64,000 nucleotides of DNA, taken from positions 558,001-622,000 of the forward strand of contig JAYWVB010000017.1 of NCBI GenBank assembly GCA_039881045.1. The letters run 5' to 3'. A program made the position numbers and the translations under genes. Under the pieces are notes generated by a model that saw only the letters and a program-made list of their open reading frames with translations, made no database searches and was not told the origin of the DNA. This document shows, in pieces, positions 12,864 through 23,804 of this stretch. This DNA is from Chaetomium olivaceum. Taxonomy: Eukaryota > Ascomycota > Sordariomycetes > Sordariales > Chaetomiaceae. The first letter of the stretch is position 1. Every line of letters starts with the position of its first letter.

Positions 12864-15800
12864 ATGGCGAGCAATACAAGCAGTCCCCCTCCGCCGCAAA
12901 AGTCCTCCCCTTGGCCATGGAGCGGCCGGAAAAGACGGAATAGCGAGAGCTCATTGACGTCGTTACGAGACTTCGTGACCGGGAGGAGGAACTCGCTTTC
13001 GGCAACCGATGTGACCCAGGCCAACGTTCTCCGGAAGAAGCCCCCGGAGCCCTCGGTTCCCAAAGCACGCTCAGGCGCCCTTCCAGAAGCCAAGAAGAAG
13101 GCTGATGAGAAGGCTGCTGCCGTTATTCCCGCCGTCGCCGGTCCTTCGGATGGCTCTCAAGAAAACAATAAGTCACGGTCGCGGTAAGTCTCTTTTTCAT
13201 CACCATCTTCCATGTCCAATCGTCCTGTCGATTCCCCCCCCCCACCGGCTCAAGTTCACCCGTCGTCGTACCGCCATTTGTCGAGTTGGAGATGGCTGAT
13301 GGGTGGGTGGAACGTTGACCTTTTCCACTGGGAACCAAGCCCCGCCCCCTGCCCGGGCCCTTGTGCTCAGGGATCCCATTGCTGCATTTGGCTCTGGAAA
13401 TTCTCCATGCGGGAACCCCTTTTCCCCATGACAGGCTCCAAGATCAACAAGCAGATCGGGCCTGCTGGCAACGACATGCTTGTTAGCCGGCTGATATAAT
13501 GCCATCGATGAGCGTGAAGAAGGGGTCTTCAAGGAAGACGGCCGTTTACCAAGCCCAGACCCCATAAAACCCCCCTCCACGACACTTGCCTAGCCAAGGT
13601 GGCAAGTCGGGCGAGTGCTTCATTTCCACCCTTCTGTTCGTGGCGCCATCTCCGTTCCATTCCCAGCAGCCCGTCCAAAGCGGTTAGGAGACACCCTTGG
13701 CCAACCGAACCTCCAAGCAAGCGCTCAGGCGCCACGGTGCATCGCGTTCCTGCATTGTGCGTGTAATATTTCCCCTTTGAGACGCAGCACATGCAAAAAA
13801 CGGCTTGACTCGACACCGGAAAGCCTCCTAAGGCTGCAGGCCGGACTGGCTGGACCCAACCAGCAGCGGAGTCAAACGCCGAGGCTGGCAGAGAAGAGCA
13901 ACCAGCGCGATCTTCTTGCAACGTTCATTAACAAAGTGTCTGCCGCCGCGACTTGCGGCTGAGATCTGCATGTCATTTTAAAAAGCCCGACTTGGCCCAC
14001 CACCCCGTCGCCCCATCACCACGACAGCTTGGCTTCTCCTTTTTCTTTTTTTGTTGAAGACAAAGAGGGGGGAAACACACGCTCGTTAATAATACTAATC
14101 TGGGGGGTTAAATGATCCATTCTTTGCACACAGTCCTCCACCAGCCTTCTTCAACAAGGTCAAACACCGGCACACTTTTTCGGCTTCGGCAGTCCTCCGG
14201 TGGTACACGATCAACAACGACGATGACGAGTTGCTGAAACCGCCCCCAGCACGCCCGCGAAATCCTTCATCTGCCGGCGGCCCGTCCCCGGGAGGTTTCA
14301 AACCGACTGCTGCGCCTCCCACCCTCCGCCCGCCACGGTCCCGCTTCGACGGCCCACTGGCCATGTACCCCTTGGAGGAGCAGGAATTTGTGCTCCGGTC
14401 CCAGCGTGCGGGCGCTCGAATTTCCCAACCGGGACCCAGCAGCAGCAACAGCAGCGGGGCGGCGGCGGCGGCGGATCGGAGATGGGACACCCGCCCATGA
14501 TCCACATGCCGACGGCCCACCCGGACGGTCCCGGCCCGCCGCCCCCGGGCGGATACAACACGCCGCGACGCCTGTCCAACGGCAGCACCAGCTCGGTCGC
14601 CAGCAGCGTCATCTCCGGCGGTGGCGTCGGCGGCGGTGGCCGCGACAGCTTCGACGGCCGCATGCGCGCCGCCTCCATCACCAGCAGCCAGACCAGCTTC
14701 GACTCGTACACGCCGCGGGGCTCCTCCGGCCCCGTGACCTGGCAGACGATGCAAGACGCCGCCGCCGCCGCCGCCGCCAACCAACAAAACTACCCCTGGC
14801 AGCGACCCGCACCCATCAAGCAGCGGCGCAAAGCCCAGCCGGGCGAGCTATTCGCGGCGTTGCCGGGGGAGGTGCTGGAGCTGATCCTGGCGGAGCTGCG
14901 CAAGCTGCACCTGGAGCCCGGGAGCACCAGCTGCGCGACGTGCTGGATGCGGGACTGTTGCTCCGTGGCCGTCAGCGCGCGCAAGTTTGTGAAATATGCC
15001 CGCGAGGCGCTGTATCAGCAGGTGCAGCTGGTCGGGCATGAGGGGCCGGCGATGAAGAAGAGGACCAAGACGGCGTATGGGGCGAGGCTGGTGTTGTTGA
15101 GGAGGACGCTGAGGGCGAATGCGCATATTGCGGTCATTGTGCGGTCGTTGAAGCCGCCGGCGAGACCGCTTTCGGTGGGCGCCGTTGCGTATAATGATTT
15201 GGTGGCGTCCGTGGTGATGGCGTGTCCGAATTTGGAGAGGCTGGTGGGTTATTATCCGACGTATGACCATTCCTTTCAGAGGTTGTTTCAGGCGTTGTCG
15301 ACAAGGACGAAGTTGAAGGATATGAACTGGATCTTGGAGCCCTCGGTGCAGCAACGGCAGCAGAGGACGCGGTCGCCGGCGCAGAATGATCGATGGGGTC
15401 CGGTAGAGCTACAGCCGCAGGAGTCGCAGCTCTTCATGGCGTTTCACGCGAACTGGAAGCAACTAACGACACTTGTTGTTCACTGTCAGCCAGGGGCAGC
15501 ATTGAGTCCGGCCAACCTGCTGGAATGTACGATTCGGTCACTACCATCGTTGCAGAACCTGTATCTCTCGCACCTACCACAGGCCACATTTAACGACACC
15601 CACCTCCTCGCCCTTCCTTCCCTCAAGACGCTATCTTTGAGTTACTGTACTGGCATCACCACAGCAGGCCTCTCATCGCTCGCCACACGCCGAACCAGCC
15701 CCTCGATCCAAACCCTCACTCTCCTTCACATGAACGTCGAGTCCCTTCCGGCCATCGCCCGCATCTTCTCCTATCTCACCGCCCTCCAAACCTTCACCAT

Positions 15801-16620
15801 AGTCCAGACCTTCGCCCCCGAGATGTCGCCCGACGAGTTCATCATGCTCTTCCCCTACCTCGCCTCCCAATCCCTCCGCAAACTCCACTGGGACATCCCC
15901 TACCTCCCAGACACCAGCACGCCCGGCGACGTCATCCTCGCGCGCAGCATATCGGCTGGTGGCTTCCCAGCCCTCCGATCTCTCTGCACGCCCAACGACC
16001 CCGAGGGCCTCTTCCAGTCGCTCTGCATGCCGCGCGAGCGCGTCGACCACCCAGCCGACCGCTACAACAACTCGGCAACCGCCCCAACGGCCGGCAGTAA
16101 CGTGCCCTGGAGCCACACGCGCAACAACTCCAGCTTCAGCTCGACCCGCACCGGCGGCAGCACCACCGCTCCCAACCCCCCTTTCGCCACCAAATCCAAC
16201 AGACCCACCAGCCGCAGCGGCACGCCCAACAACGGCCGCGGCACACCCAACAACGGCCGCAACACACCCAATAGCCACAACAACGGCACCACCCCGGCCA
16301 GCCCGCTCTTCCCCCCGCCCGACGCGCTCACCGCCCTCATCCCGCGCGCCAACAGCAACCTGGTGCGGGCCCGCCTCGCCGCGCAAGCCCGCCTCGAAGT
16401 GGCGCGCCGCACACCCCGCTACGCGGTCCGCGTGATCGACGAGAAGGGGAGCGTGGTGGAGACAGTGGCGGTCGGTGCCTTTCTGGGCCAGGTGGAGTCA
16501 CGGGTGCGGTATGTGCTGAGCGCGGATGTGGGGAAGGGCGCGACGGATGAGGGGGGTGGAGTGGTGGGCGTGGAGGATCTGATTGGGAGCGATGGGGGGG
16601 AGATGGTTGGGTTTGGCTAG
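12864..16620 (+). CDS. F-box-like protein with leucine-rich C-terminal region
   Basis: Putative substrate receptor of an SCF ubiquitin ligase. Exon 1 (12864-13183) encodes a basic, Ser/Pro-rich N-terminus beginning MASNTSSPPPP and ends at GTAAGT. The next exon starts at 14134 after TACTAATC and CACAG, so the first intron is 950 nt, unusually long here; phase agrees. A 50-nt intron (14390-14439) restores frame between a Pro-rich segment and a Gln/Gly run, but an indel is an alternative. The last exon carries low-complexity Gly/Ser sequence, an F-box-like segment (ELFAALPGEVLELILAEL), then LRR-like repeats (LPSLQNLYLSHLP, LPSLKTLSLSYC). A tail rich in TPNNGR repeats follows, then a short conserved-looking C-terminus (YAVRVIDEKGSVVETV). 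The model gives 918 aa. The domain call is good; N-terminal splicing is less sure. Confidence 0.75.
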
Positions 16621-17350
16621 GGATGGTGGAGATGGGGGGGAGGGTGGGGAGAAGAAGAGGAAATCGAGGAGGACTTGGGGTGGTGGTGGCGGTGGTGGTG
16701 GTGGAGGAGGGGGGGATGGGGAGAGTGATGTGGAGGGGGCAGTGGGGAGGGATAAGGCGAGGAGGGAGGGGTGTGTGGGTAGGTGGAATACGTTTGCTGG
16801 AGTGGTGGTGGACAAAAAGGATAAAGAGCGTTGGGGACATCAGGAAAGGGGGAGGTGGAGGGGGCTGGTGCTCACGTAGGGTACATGTGTAGCTGGGAGG
16901 GAGGATATGATGTTATGACCTTGGATAACTATAGTGGGCGACGGTGTATTGTAATATTGTAATTACTTGGATAGTACATGTATCTTAATGACGACGGCAT
17001 GAACCTCACATCTTATTATGACTTTGACAGGCAACTTGAAGGTAAGGTAGTTGGACCAGCTCTCCTGAATTCGAGATTGAGGGTTAGGGTCAATCGAGGC
17101 AATCCTCGGCCGCCGGCTTTATCGGGGAATTCGCGGTGGAGACGGACCGAGATCGACGTCATTTTCTTTGCTTGCCTCTTTTGCACTTTATTTTATTTTC
17201 TGCAACACCTTCAATGAGCATTGGTTGCGCCGTCTGAACATTACAACCACGTGGTAACCATACATCGCATCTTACTGGCACCGAGCAGCACAACAGTCCC
17301 AGAACTGCCTGAGTGCTGCTATTTACAACACCACCAAATTCCTACACAAA
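16621..17350. other. intergenic region with G-rich 3' tract
   Basis: Immediately downstream of the F-box stop, 16632-16738 on the plus strand is a dense series of G runs (GGGGGGG, GGGTGGGG, GGTGGTGG and others), which could form G-quadruplexes in the 3' UTR. The remainder is the promoter and leader of the Jac1 gene; I see no gene in it. Confidence 0.6.
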
Positions 17351-18270
17351 ATGAGAGCAACTCTCTTCTCCGGCTCTGGCGGCCGAGCTGCCACTTACCT
17401 TTGCGCCGCTTGTCGTCGGGAGGCAAGAGCCACGCTATCAACCTGGAGCGTTATAGCACCGAGAGCTGCGCAACGAACCCTCCAAACCGCGGCGATACCA
17501 CCCCTCCAAAGAACAACCACCCAGCGCTGGCCCACCCCCACACAAACTCGCTACACCTCAACCTCCACCTCAGCCTCTCCGAAGCCAGCAGAAACCCCCT
17601 CCTCACCTCCCACCTCATCCACCATCCCAACATACTACGCCCTCTTCCCCGAAACCCTCCCCGACGGCCCCCACCCACCGGCAAATTCCCCATCGACCTC
17701 CGCGCCCTGCGCAACGAATTCCTCCGCCTGCAAGCCGCCTCCCACCCCGACTTCCACCACTCCGCCTCCCACACCTCCTCCTCCTCCTCCTCCACCTCTT
17801 CCCAAACCCCCACCCAGGGCAACAACAACAACAACAACAACAACACCAAACACAACACCAAATCCGCCGCCCGCCTCCACGCCGAAGCGACCTCCTCCCA
17901 AATCAACGCCGCCTACAAAACCCTCTCCTCCCCTTTGCTCCGCGCCCAATACCTGCTCCGCGAGCAGTACGGCGTGGACTTGGAGGGCGACGAGGCCGGA
18001 TCCCAAGCGGCGCCCGACGCCGAGCTGCTGATGACGGTGCTGGAGGCGCGCGAGGTGATTGAGGAGGCGGACTGCGAGGCCGATTTGGAAGAGGTGCGGG
18101 TGGTGAATGAGGGGCGGATTGACGAGTGTGAGCGGCGGCTGGGCGAGGCGTTGGAGCGCGGGGATGTGGAAGGGGCGAAGGAGGAGGCGGTGAGGCTGAG
18201 GTATTGGATTAATATTAGGGAGGGGGTCAGGGGGTGGGAGAGGGGGAAGCCGGTGGTTTTGCAGCATTGA
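17351..18270 (+). CDS. JAC1: Jac1/HscB-type J-protein, mitochondrial Fe-S co-chaperone (one frameshift)
   Basis: J-domain co-chaperone that delivers the Isu scaffold to the mitochondrial Hsp70 Ssq1 during Fe-S cluster biogenesis. The N-terminus is rich in Arg, Ala, Ser and Thr with few acids, as expected for a mitochondrial presequence. The J-like core begins at TYYALFPETLPDG and continues with FPIDLRALRNEFLRLQA and the HPD motif. A Ser/Thr/Asn-rich insert with an Asn run (CAA repeats near 17820-17848) follows. The HscB C-terminal domain then starts at SSQINAAYKTLSSPLLRAQYL. The single exon is broken: the frame before GPPPTGKFP and the frame after differ by one base at the C5 run 17668-17672, where one more C would restore continuity (about 306 aa). 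JAC1 is essential in yeast, so a sequence error is likelier than loss. Confidence 0.9.
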
Positions 18271-19027
18271 GGAGGGGGGTTTGGGAGGGGTTTGAGTCTG
18301 GTGGGAGTTTGGATGTGTGTTGGGTTAGATTAGAGGGGAGGACTGGTGGTTTGGACGTTGTCTTTTGTTTTGCTGGGTCGATATCCGGGATGGCTGGCAA
18401 TGTGCTAGCGGATTTGAAAGGAAATACCCAACTCTAACAGTGTATTTATTCGGCCGTGTTAGTCCAGCTCGTTGGCACTCAGGTGAAACCAAGGAGATGT
18501 ATTGTTGAACACACGTCAGGAAGATAGAGTATGGGAGGAATGGAAGATGGAAAAAGAGACGAAGCATGGCGCCAGGATAGTTGCCCGCTTTTGTGGCTCG
18601 CTCACGGTATCGTACGATTCTTGCGTTGGCGAGTCTGGCCCCGCAGGATTCTCACAACCACATGCCCAGGGTCACTGTTAGTTAGTTCTAAGTCTCTGGT
18701 AAATCTCAGCTCATGTTTCAATTTCACTGTTTAAAGATTGTAGTTTCAGTCCCTTACGTTGCAAGTTCCCTTTCCCCGGTTCAGGTAAGGACGCGTAGGT
18801 GTAAGCAGTGCATGTTCAACACCACCTCAAGCCATCAATGTGATGAAAGGTTAGGGCCAAAGATAGGTAGTCAGAGTAAGGATGGAAGAGGCCCGAGGTA
18901 GGTTGTCTGACAACCACTTCCTCTCCCACTTCCAACCTTTCTTCGCCTGTAACCAAACCACCGCACCACCATCACACCACCATAACTTGCGCGGCGTTGC
19001 CCATAATTCTTTTTACCAGCAATCATC

Positions 19028-19120
19028 ATGGTTCTCACACGATCTGAAGCTGGCAGTGGTGGCGGCGGCGATCGCCGCCCAAAACAAAAACAACAATTCC
19101 TGGAAGAATGGCGCCGGTAA
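19028..19120 (+). other. possible 30-codon ORF or orphan first exon
   Basis: The ORF starts MVLTRSEAGSGGGGDRRP and ends in EEWRR before TAA. Its composition looks like a basic fungal N-terminus, and a potential donor (GTAAAG) overlaps the last codon. No downstream exon could be matched before CSN4. It may be a small protein, an orphan first exon of a disrupted gene, or chance. Confidence 0.2.
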
Positions 19121-19608
19121 AGGACGCATGGCCGGTGTCAAGCCCACGCCGGCAACGAGGTAAACCCGTGGTCAAAAAATTCCTTTACTTTCTTGAAATT
19201 ACACCCAAACCCCCCCCAACTCGGGTTCATCACTCGATGAAATCCACCACCAACATTTTTTTTTAATAACAAAAAGAAAATAGAAAAAGGTATAGTTTTA
19301 TGCTAAATCACTAGTCAAGATACAGTTGCTCATTTTGCCAGATATGGTGGGTAGCTACATTAGCTTCGAGTTGTGCTCAAGTGCTTCTCATACAATTCCC
19401 CATACAAAGTTGGAGAAAAAAGGTAAAGCAACTTTTTGACCCTGATTGCAAGTTTCTCACTCTACTCTGCTTGGTATCTGTTTGAATCAATGATCAATAC
19501 CATTGACTATTGTATAGAGAGATGGCGAGGAGCCCATGCCTCGTGAAGTCGAGGCGGGCAGTCAGGACACCCCCCGATTGGCAGCCTGGGAGTTTCGGAC
19601 GTCGAGGT

Positions 19609-19868
19609 TGTCACCCTCTGGGGAGGAAAAGCCGAACTCCAATCGAAAGAAAGTTCGTGTAAAATAAATAAATGAGAAAAGAAACAAACAGGAAGAAATG
19701 GAGGAGAGAGATAATGAAAATAGAAACGGGGTAATAGTGATGTTAATCGGGTAGAGAAGACCTCTTTTAGACTTTCCGAACTGTTGTTTCGTCTCTTCAA
19801 CTCAGGCTTTGACATACCCTTGGAGTCCAGCTCTTTTTTGCCCATCCATGGGGTCGGGTGGTTGTCAG
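19609..19868. mobile_element. MITE-like element, copy A
   Basis: About 260 bp bounded by imperfect terminal inverted repeats. The left end (19609-19642) contains GTCACCCTCTGG and AAGCCGAACTCCAA. The right end (19820-19868) in reverse complement contains GGGCAAAAAAGAGC and TGGACTCCAA. A subterminal GAGTTG..AGA.ACGAAAC motif is shared with copies B and C. The interior is A/T-rich and has no coding capacity. No target-site duplication could be fixed by eye. Confidence 0.65.
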
Positions 19869-20146
19869 TGTGAGCCCTGTGGCCCGTTCCCTTCAGTCGA
19901 TCAACGGTCTTGGCGAGCTAGGCTTCTCCACAACCCCGCCATACCCCACCGACCGGGACGGCTCCAACACCAGAACGAACCCCCCATCTCCAACTCAGCC
20001 TTACACAGTACAGAGCTCTGTAGGCCTACCAAACACGCCATCCCGCGTTTCTCGTCACCCACTATTAACAAACCATCCTCGAGCAACACGAAAGCTTAGC
20101 TCTTGAATCCAAGCGGTGACACGCTTCTGGCCGCCACAAGATCGTG

Positions 20147-21406
20147 ATGGCGTCGCCCCAGGTAGCGGCAGCTCTGGAGGAAGCGGCCAAGTCCTCAAAC
20201 CATACAGACTACCTCAACATCCTCGCAAACATCAAGTCCAGTCCCAACCCAGACACCGTGGCCGCCGACCTAACAGCCTTGATCGATGGCATCCTCGCCG
20301 GCAACCTCGGCGTCGTCCACACGCGCACCCTCGTGGCCAACTTCATCACCGCCCTCCGCGACCTCAACAACCACGACCTCTGGATCCAGGTCGGCCAGCA
20401 TGCCGTGCGCGCCATCCCCGACACAGCCCTCTCGTCCTCCCTAATCGAGCAGTCGGCCGCGCTCCGCGAGCTCGTGGCCACCACGCACGAGGCCAACGAA
20501 GACTTCCTCGACGCGGCCAAGATGCTCGCCGACATCCCGCTCGACAGCTCCCAGCGCCGCGTGGGGGACGCCGAAAAAGCCGCCATCTGGGTGCGCATCG
20601 TGCGCAACTACCTCGAGGTGGACGACAGCACGACGGCGGAGCGGTACCTGAACAAGCTCAAGAACGTCATGCACGACGTGGCCGACCCGGAGCTGAACCT
20701 GCACTTCCGGCTGTCGGCGGCGCGCATCCAGGACTCGAACCGCCAGTTCCTGCAGGCCGCCAAGAGCTACCACGACATCAGCTTCTCGCCGGCCATCGCC
20801 GAGGACGAGCGCCTGCACACCCTGGCCATGGCCATCAAGTGCGCCATCCTGGCCCCCGCGGGCCCGTTGCGGGGCCGTGCCCTGGCGCAGTTGTACAAGG
20901 ATGATCGGTCGGCGGGGCTGGAGGAGCACGGGATTCTGGAGAAGATGTTCTTTGATCGGCTGCTGAGCACGGCCGAGGTGGACAAGTTCGCCCAGGACCT
21001 TGCCCCGCACCAGCTGGCCAAGACGTCGGACGGGTCGACCGTGCTGGCCAAGGCGGCGGTGGTGGAGCATAACTTGTTAAGCGCGAGCAGGCTGTACAGC
21101 AATATCGGGTTTGACGAGCTGGGCTTGTTGCTGGGGCTGGATGGGAAGAAGGCGGAGGATACGACGGCCAAGATGATCGAGCAGGGGCGGCTGGTGGGAT
21201 CGATCGACCAGATCGACAGGATTATATGGTTCGAGGGCGGCGACGCGTCAGGGGAGAAGGGCAGCGGCCGGGCAGAGATACCAGTGGGCAAGGAGATGCG
21301 GCGGTGGGATGCCAACGTGCAGGCGCTGGCCGAGGATGTGGAGCGGCTGACGGACGCGCTGCAGGCTGAGTTTCCGGAGTTTGTGGCCGCTCAGATCGCA
21401 GTATAA
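20147..21406 (+). CDS. csn4: COP9 signalosome subunit 4
   Basis: Subunit 4 of the CSN complex, which removes NEDD8 from cullins and so controls SCF ligases. In filamentous fungi it is needed for development. The single uninterrupted exon encodes 419 aa from the ATG at 20147 (MASPQVAAALEEA). The N-terminal half is helical-repeat sequence with characteristic stretches (EANEDFLDAAKMLADIPLD, YLNKLKNVMHDV, LHFRLSAARIQDSNRQFLQA). A PCI/winged-helix C-terminus follows (LYSNIGFDELGLLLGLD, AEDTTAKMIEQGRLVGSIDQ, and a final helix ending FPEFVAAQIAV). Length and order match fungal CSN4. Frame is intact throughout, unlike many neighbours. Confidence 0.93.
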   Translation: MASPQVAAALEEAAKSSNHTDYLNILANIKSSPNPDTVAADLTALIDGILAGNLGVVHTRTLVANFITALRDLNNHDLWIQVGQHAVRAIPDTALSSSLIEQSAALRELVATTHEANEDFLDAAKMLADIPLDSSQRRVGDAEKAAIWVRIVRNYLEVDDSTTAERYLNKLKNVMHDVADPELNLHFRLSAARIQDSNRQFLQAAKSYHDISFSPAIAEDERLHTLAMAIKCAILAPAGPLRGRALAQLYKDDRSAGLEEHGILEKMFFDRLLSTAEVDKFAQDLAPHQLAKTSDGSTVLAKAAVVEHNLLSASRLYSNIGFDELGLLLGLDGKKAEDTTAKMIEQGRLVGSIDQIDRIIWFEGGDASGEKGSGRAEIPVGKEMRRWDANVQALAEDVERLTDALQAEFPEFVAAQIAV

Positions 21407-21690
21407 ATGGTAATGGCCGTGGGGTGAGAGTAAAGTTATCTCGGCGGGAGTGGATAGATCCCGAATCATTCCACTGTTAAACCACTGTCGGCCTAACCAG
21501 CCGGAGAAATAGACATAATCACGACTAACGAATAAAGCCAACAACGCCGGTAGCCCTTGATCCCTTCCGTTTCCGCCTCTTGCGTAGTATCCTAGGTATC
21601 CCCGAACGCCAGAACCAAAACACCAACCCGGCTTAGCACCAACCCTGTATCCCAACCACGCCATAAATCATTACACCCAAACCCGTCTGT

Positions 21691-22703
21691 TTATTCCAGA
21701 TCCACCCTGCGCACCACCACATAACCCCGGTCGAGCGCGGTCGGATCGCCCACCTCCTCCTCGAACTTCTTCTCGTCGTCCTTGAACACCCGCCTCCGCT
21801 TCTGCGGCCGCTGCGGGCTGTTGGCCTTCTCCTTGGCCAGCAGGCTGACCAGGCAGATGCCGACCTTGTTGCCGATCATGTCGTACCCGTCGGGCGTGAA
21901 GTGGATGTGGTCGTCCCAGTACTTTTTGCGGTCGGATTCGGACATGGCAAAGTAGGGGATGGCGGCGTGGAGATCGTAGACGTAGCTATTGTTGGGGGCG
22001 AGCGTTGGTTAGTGGATTGTTTTGGGAGGGGGGGTTGACGAAGAGGTGGGGGGGGGGAGCGTGTGGGTGTAGACTCACAAGTGCTCGTGCTGATAACCCT
22101 TAATGAGGTCATTCAGTGTGTTGCGTTTGGCGTCGATGCGCTGCCTTATCTTTGGTCCCGCGATGCCGGCCTCGGGAACGGTAAGGGCGAGGACCTTGCA
22201 CTTGTGAGAGAGTGGGACCTCCCAGACTTCCTTGAGGGATTCGAAGATTTCCTCCGGTGGGAAGCCCATGCCGATGTCACTGTTGTGGTTGGGTTAGTGG
22301 TGTCTTTCGGTTCGTGCAACGAGGGACGGGACCTACTTTGTCCCTCCCAACACAATCGCCCAGTCGTATGGTTTCCCATCACTTTCTTCGCCGTCCTTCT
22401 TCTTCGGCTTCGGCGCGACTGGTGCACACACAATATTAGCAAATCCGAACCACCACAATACCGATCCAAGCGTATTCCAGATGGCCACCCACATTGCGCA
22501 TTCATCCGCGTCTGAAAGCCGTGCTTGACCGTCGACCCGGACATCCCATCCTCGGCCGTGACAACTTTGAGGTCGGGATACGCCATCGACACCATGTGTT
22601 CCAACATCTCACTGTACGGGTGGTGGATCGTGCCCCAGGCCGAATAGCCCGCTGTGAGCGAGTCGCCAAAGCAGAGGATTCGGAGTTTCGGGCGGGACGT
22701 CAT
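21691..22703 (-). CDS. SGNH/GDSL-type hydrolase (esterase)
   Basis: Four-exon gene: 22703-22493, 22418-22337, 22279-22079 and 21985-21691, with introns of 74, 57 and 93 nt all in phase, giving 262 aa. All SGNH blocks are present. Block I is FGDSLTAGY (nucleophile Ser) near residue 15; GMSGSTV probably supplies the oxyanion Gly. Block III is GGTNDIGMG (Asn), formed across the second intron. Block V is DDHIHFTPDGYDMIG (Asp and His). A Lys/Arg-rich tail follows (QKRRRVFKDDEKKFEEE). There is no signal peptide, so it is probably intracellular. The substrate is not predictable; isoamyl-acetate-type or other small esterases are possible. An in-frame ATG at 22724 is an alternative start. Confidence 0.88.
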
Positions 22704-23804
22704 CTTAGCGAGTAGCGTGCCCATGCGCCGAGCGGAGGTCGTGGAGCGGGGGGTTGTCGGCGAGCAGAGGAATGCTCTCCTGGTTGGTGGAGGATCGGGA
22801 AAGGCGAACGGCGCCCCGGAGGAGAGATGGGATTTTGATCAATGGAAGAGGTGCCTAACATGGGATGTTTGTGTTGGGAAGAGTCACGGGTGAGGATGGT
22901 CTTCAAGTGCACGGGGCTGAGGCAGCTGGCTGGCGGGGGTGGGGCGTCATGTCAGCCCGGGCTGGGTCCCCATTCACTGCTGGTGTGGGGTGTCTCGGCG
23001 ATGTCAGGTTGGTTGCATGTGCAGGAAGCAACCTCCGGGACGTCATTTGGGGTCAGAAGAGATGAGATGATGACGGGAGAAGTGTCCGTTTCCTGGCCAA
23101 AATTGATTATTGTTTACATTCAAAGATACAAACCGCCACTGTCGGACAAGCACCGCCCAGGTCAAACAGCCTGCCGTGCTATGTGAACTAGCTTGAAGAT
23201 TTCGTAGATGCGAGGATACTCTAGCAGCTCAGCTCGAGCTCTTCTAGGGGAGGTACGTACATATACACGACGGTATGAAGGAGTTGGCTGCCTGGCACGC
23301 GAAACTCCAAAGAGCAGCAGACGGGCTCCATCCTACCTAGAACGGTTCAGAAGAAAACGAGGTTGAGGCATCTTGAAAACCCACAGCGCTTTGAGCTGGT
23401 TATCGCTGGATTATCTCGACCCAAACCCAGGTACCCCCGTCGCCAAGGTTCGGTCGGATGAGAGTGCAGCGAAGAAGCGAAGTGCCGTGCTCGGCGGCCG
23501 ATTTTCCCTCCAATCCGCCGTAACGGAACGGCCACCGCTTCCTGGACCCGGCCGCAACCGCCGCTCCACAGCGCAGACCAAGCCTAAAGGAAACGGTTTC
23601 AGGGGAGCTTCGCCCAATCATCAAGCCCCCAATGGAATTGGTGACAGTGGGCAATTGACGACGCCGGCTCCGACTCCGCAGGCCGTTCCGGCGCAGCGAT
23701 ATAATGCCTTAGACACCCCCCGAACCCACGATCCGCGTTGCGCTTTGTTATTGCTTGTTTGGATAGAATTGGATGTCGCTTGTTGAGGCATTGTAATTGT
23801 GAAA
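22704..23804. other. intergenic region
   Basis: Promoter space between the divergent SGNH esterase and flavocytochrome genes, 1.1 kb. No coding feature is supported. Confidence 0.55.

Larger units (their letters stand above)
18271..20146. other. intergenic region with a MITE-like element and a tiny ORF
   Basis: Between the Jac1 and CSN4 genes. It holds a MITE-like element (19609-19868) and a 30-codon ORF at 19028, each listed separately. The last 250 nt before 20147 are probably the CSN4 leader. No other gene is supported. Confidence 0.6.

Noticed and set aside
15673..16386. 237-codon minus-strand frame
   Set aside because: Antisense shadow of the F-box gene, made of Gly/Ala/Val low complexity.
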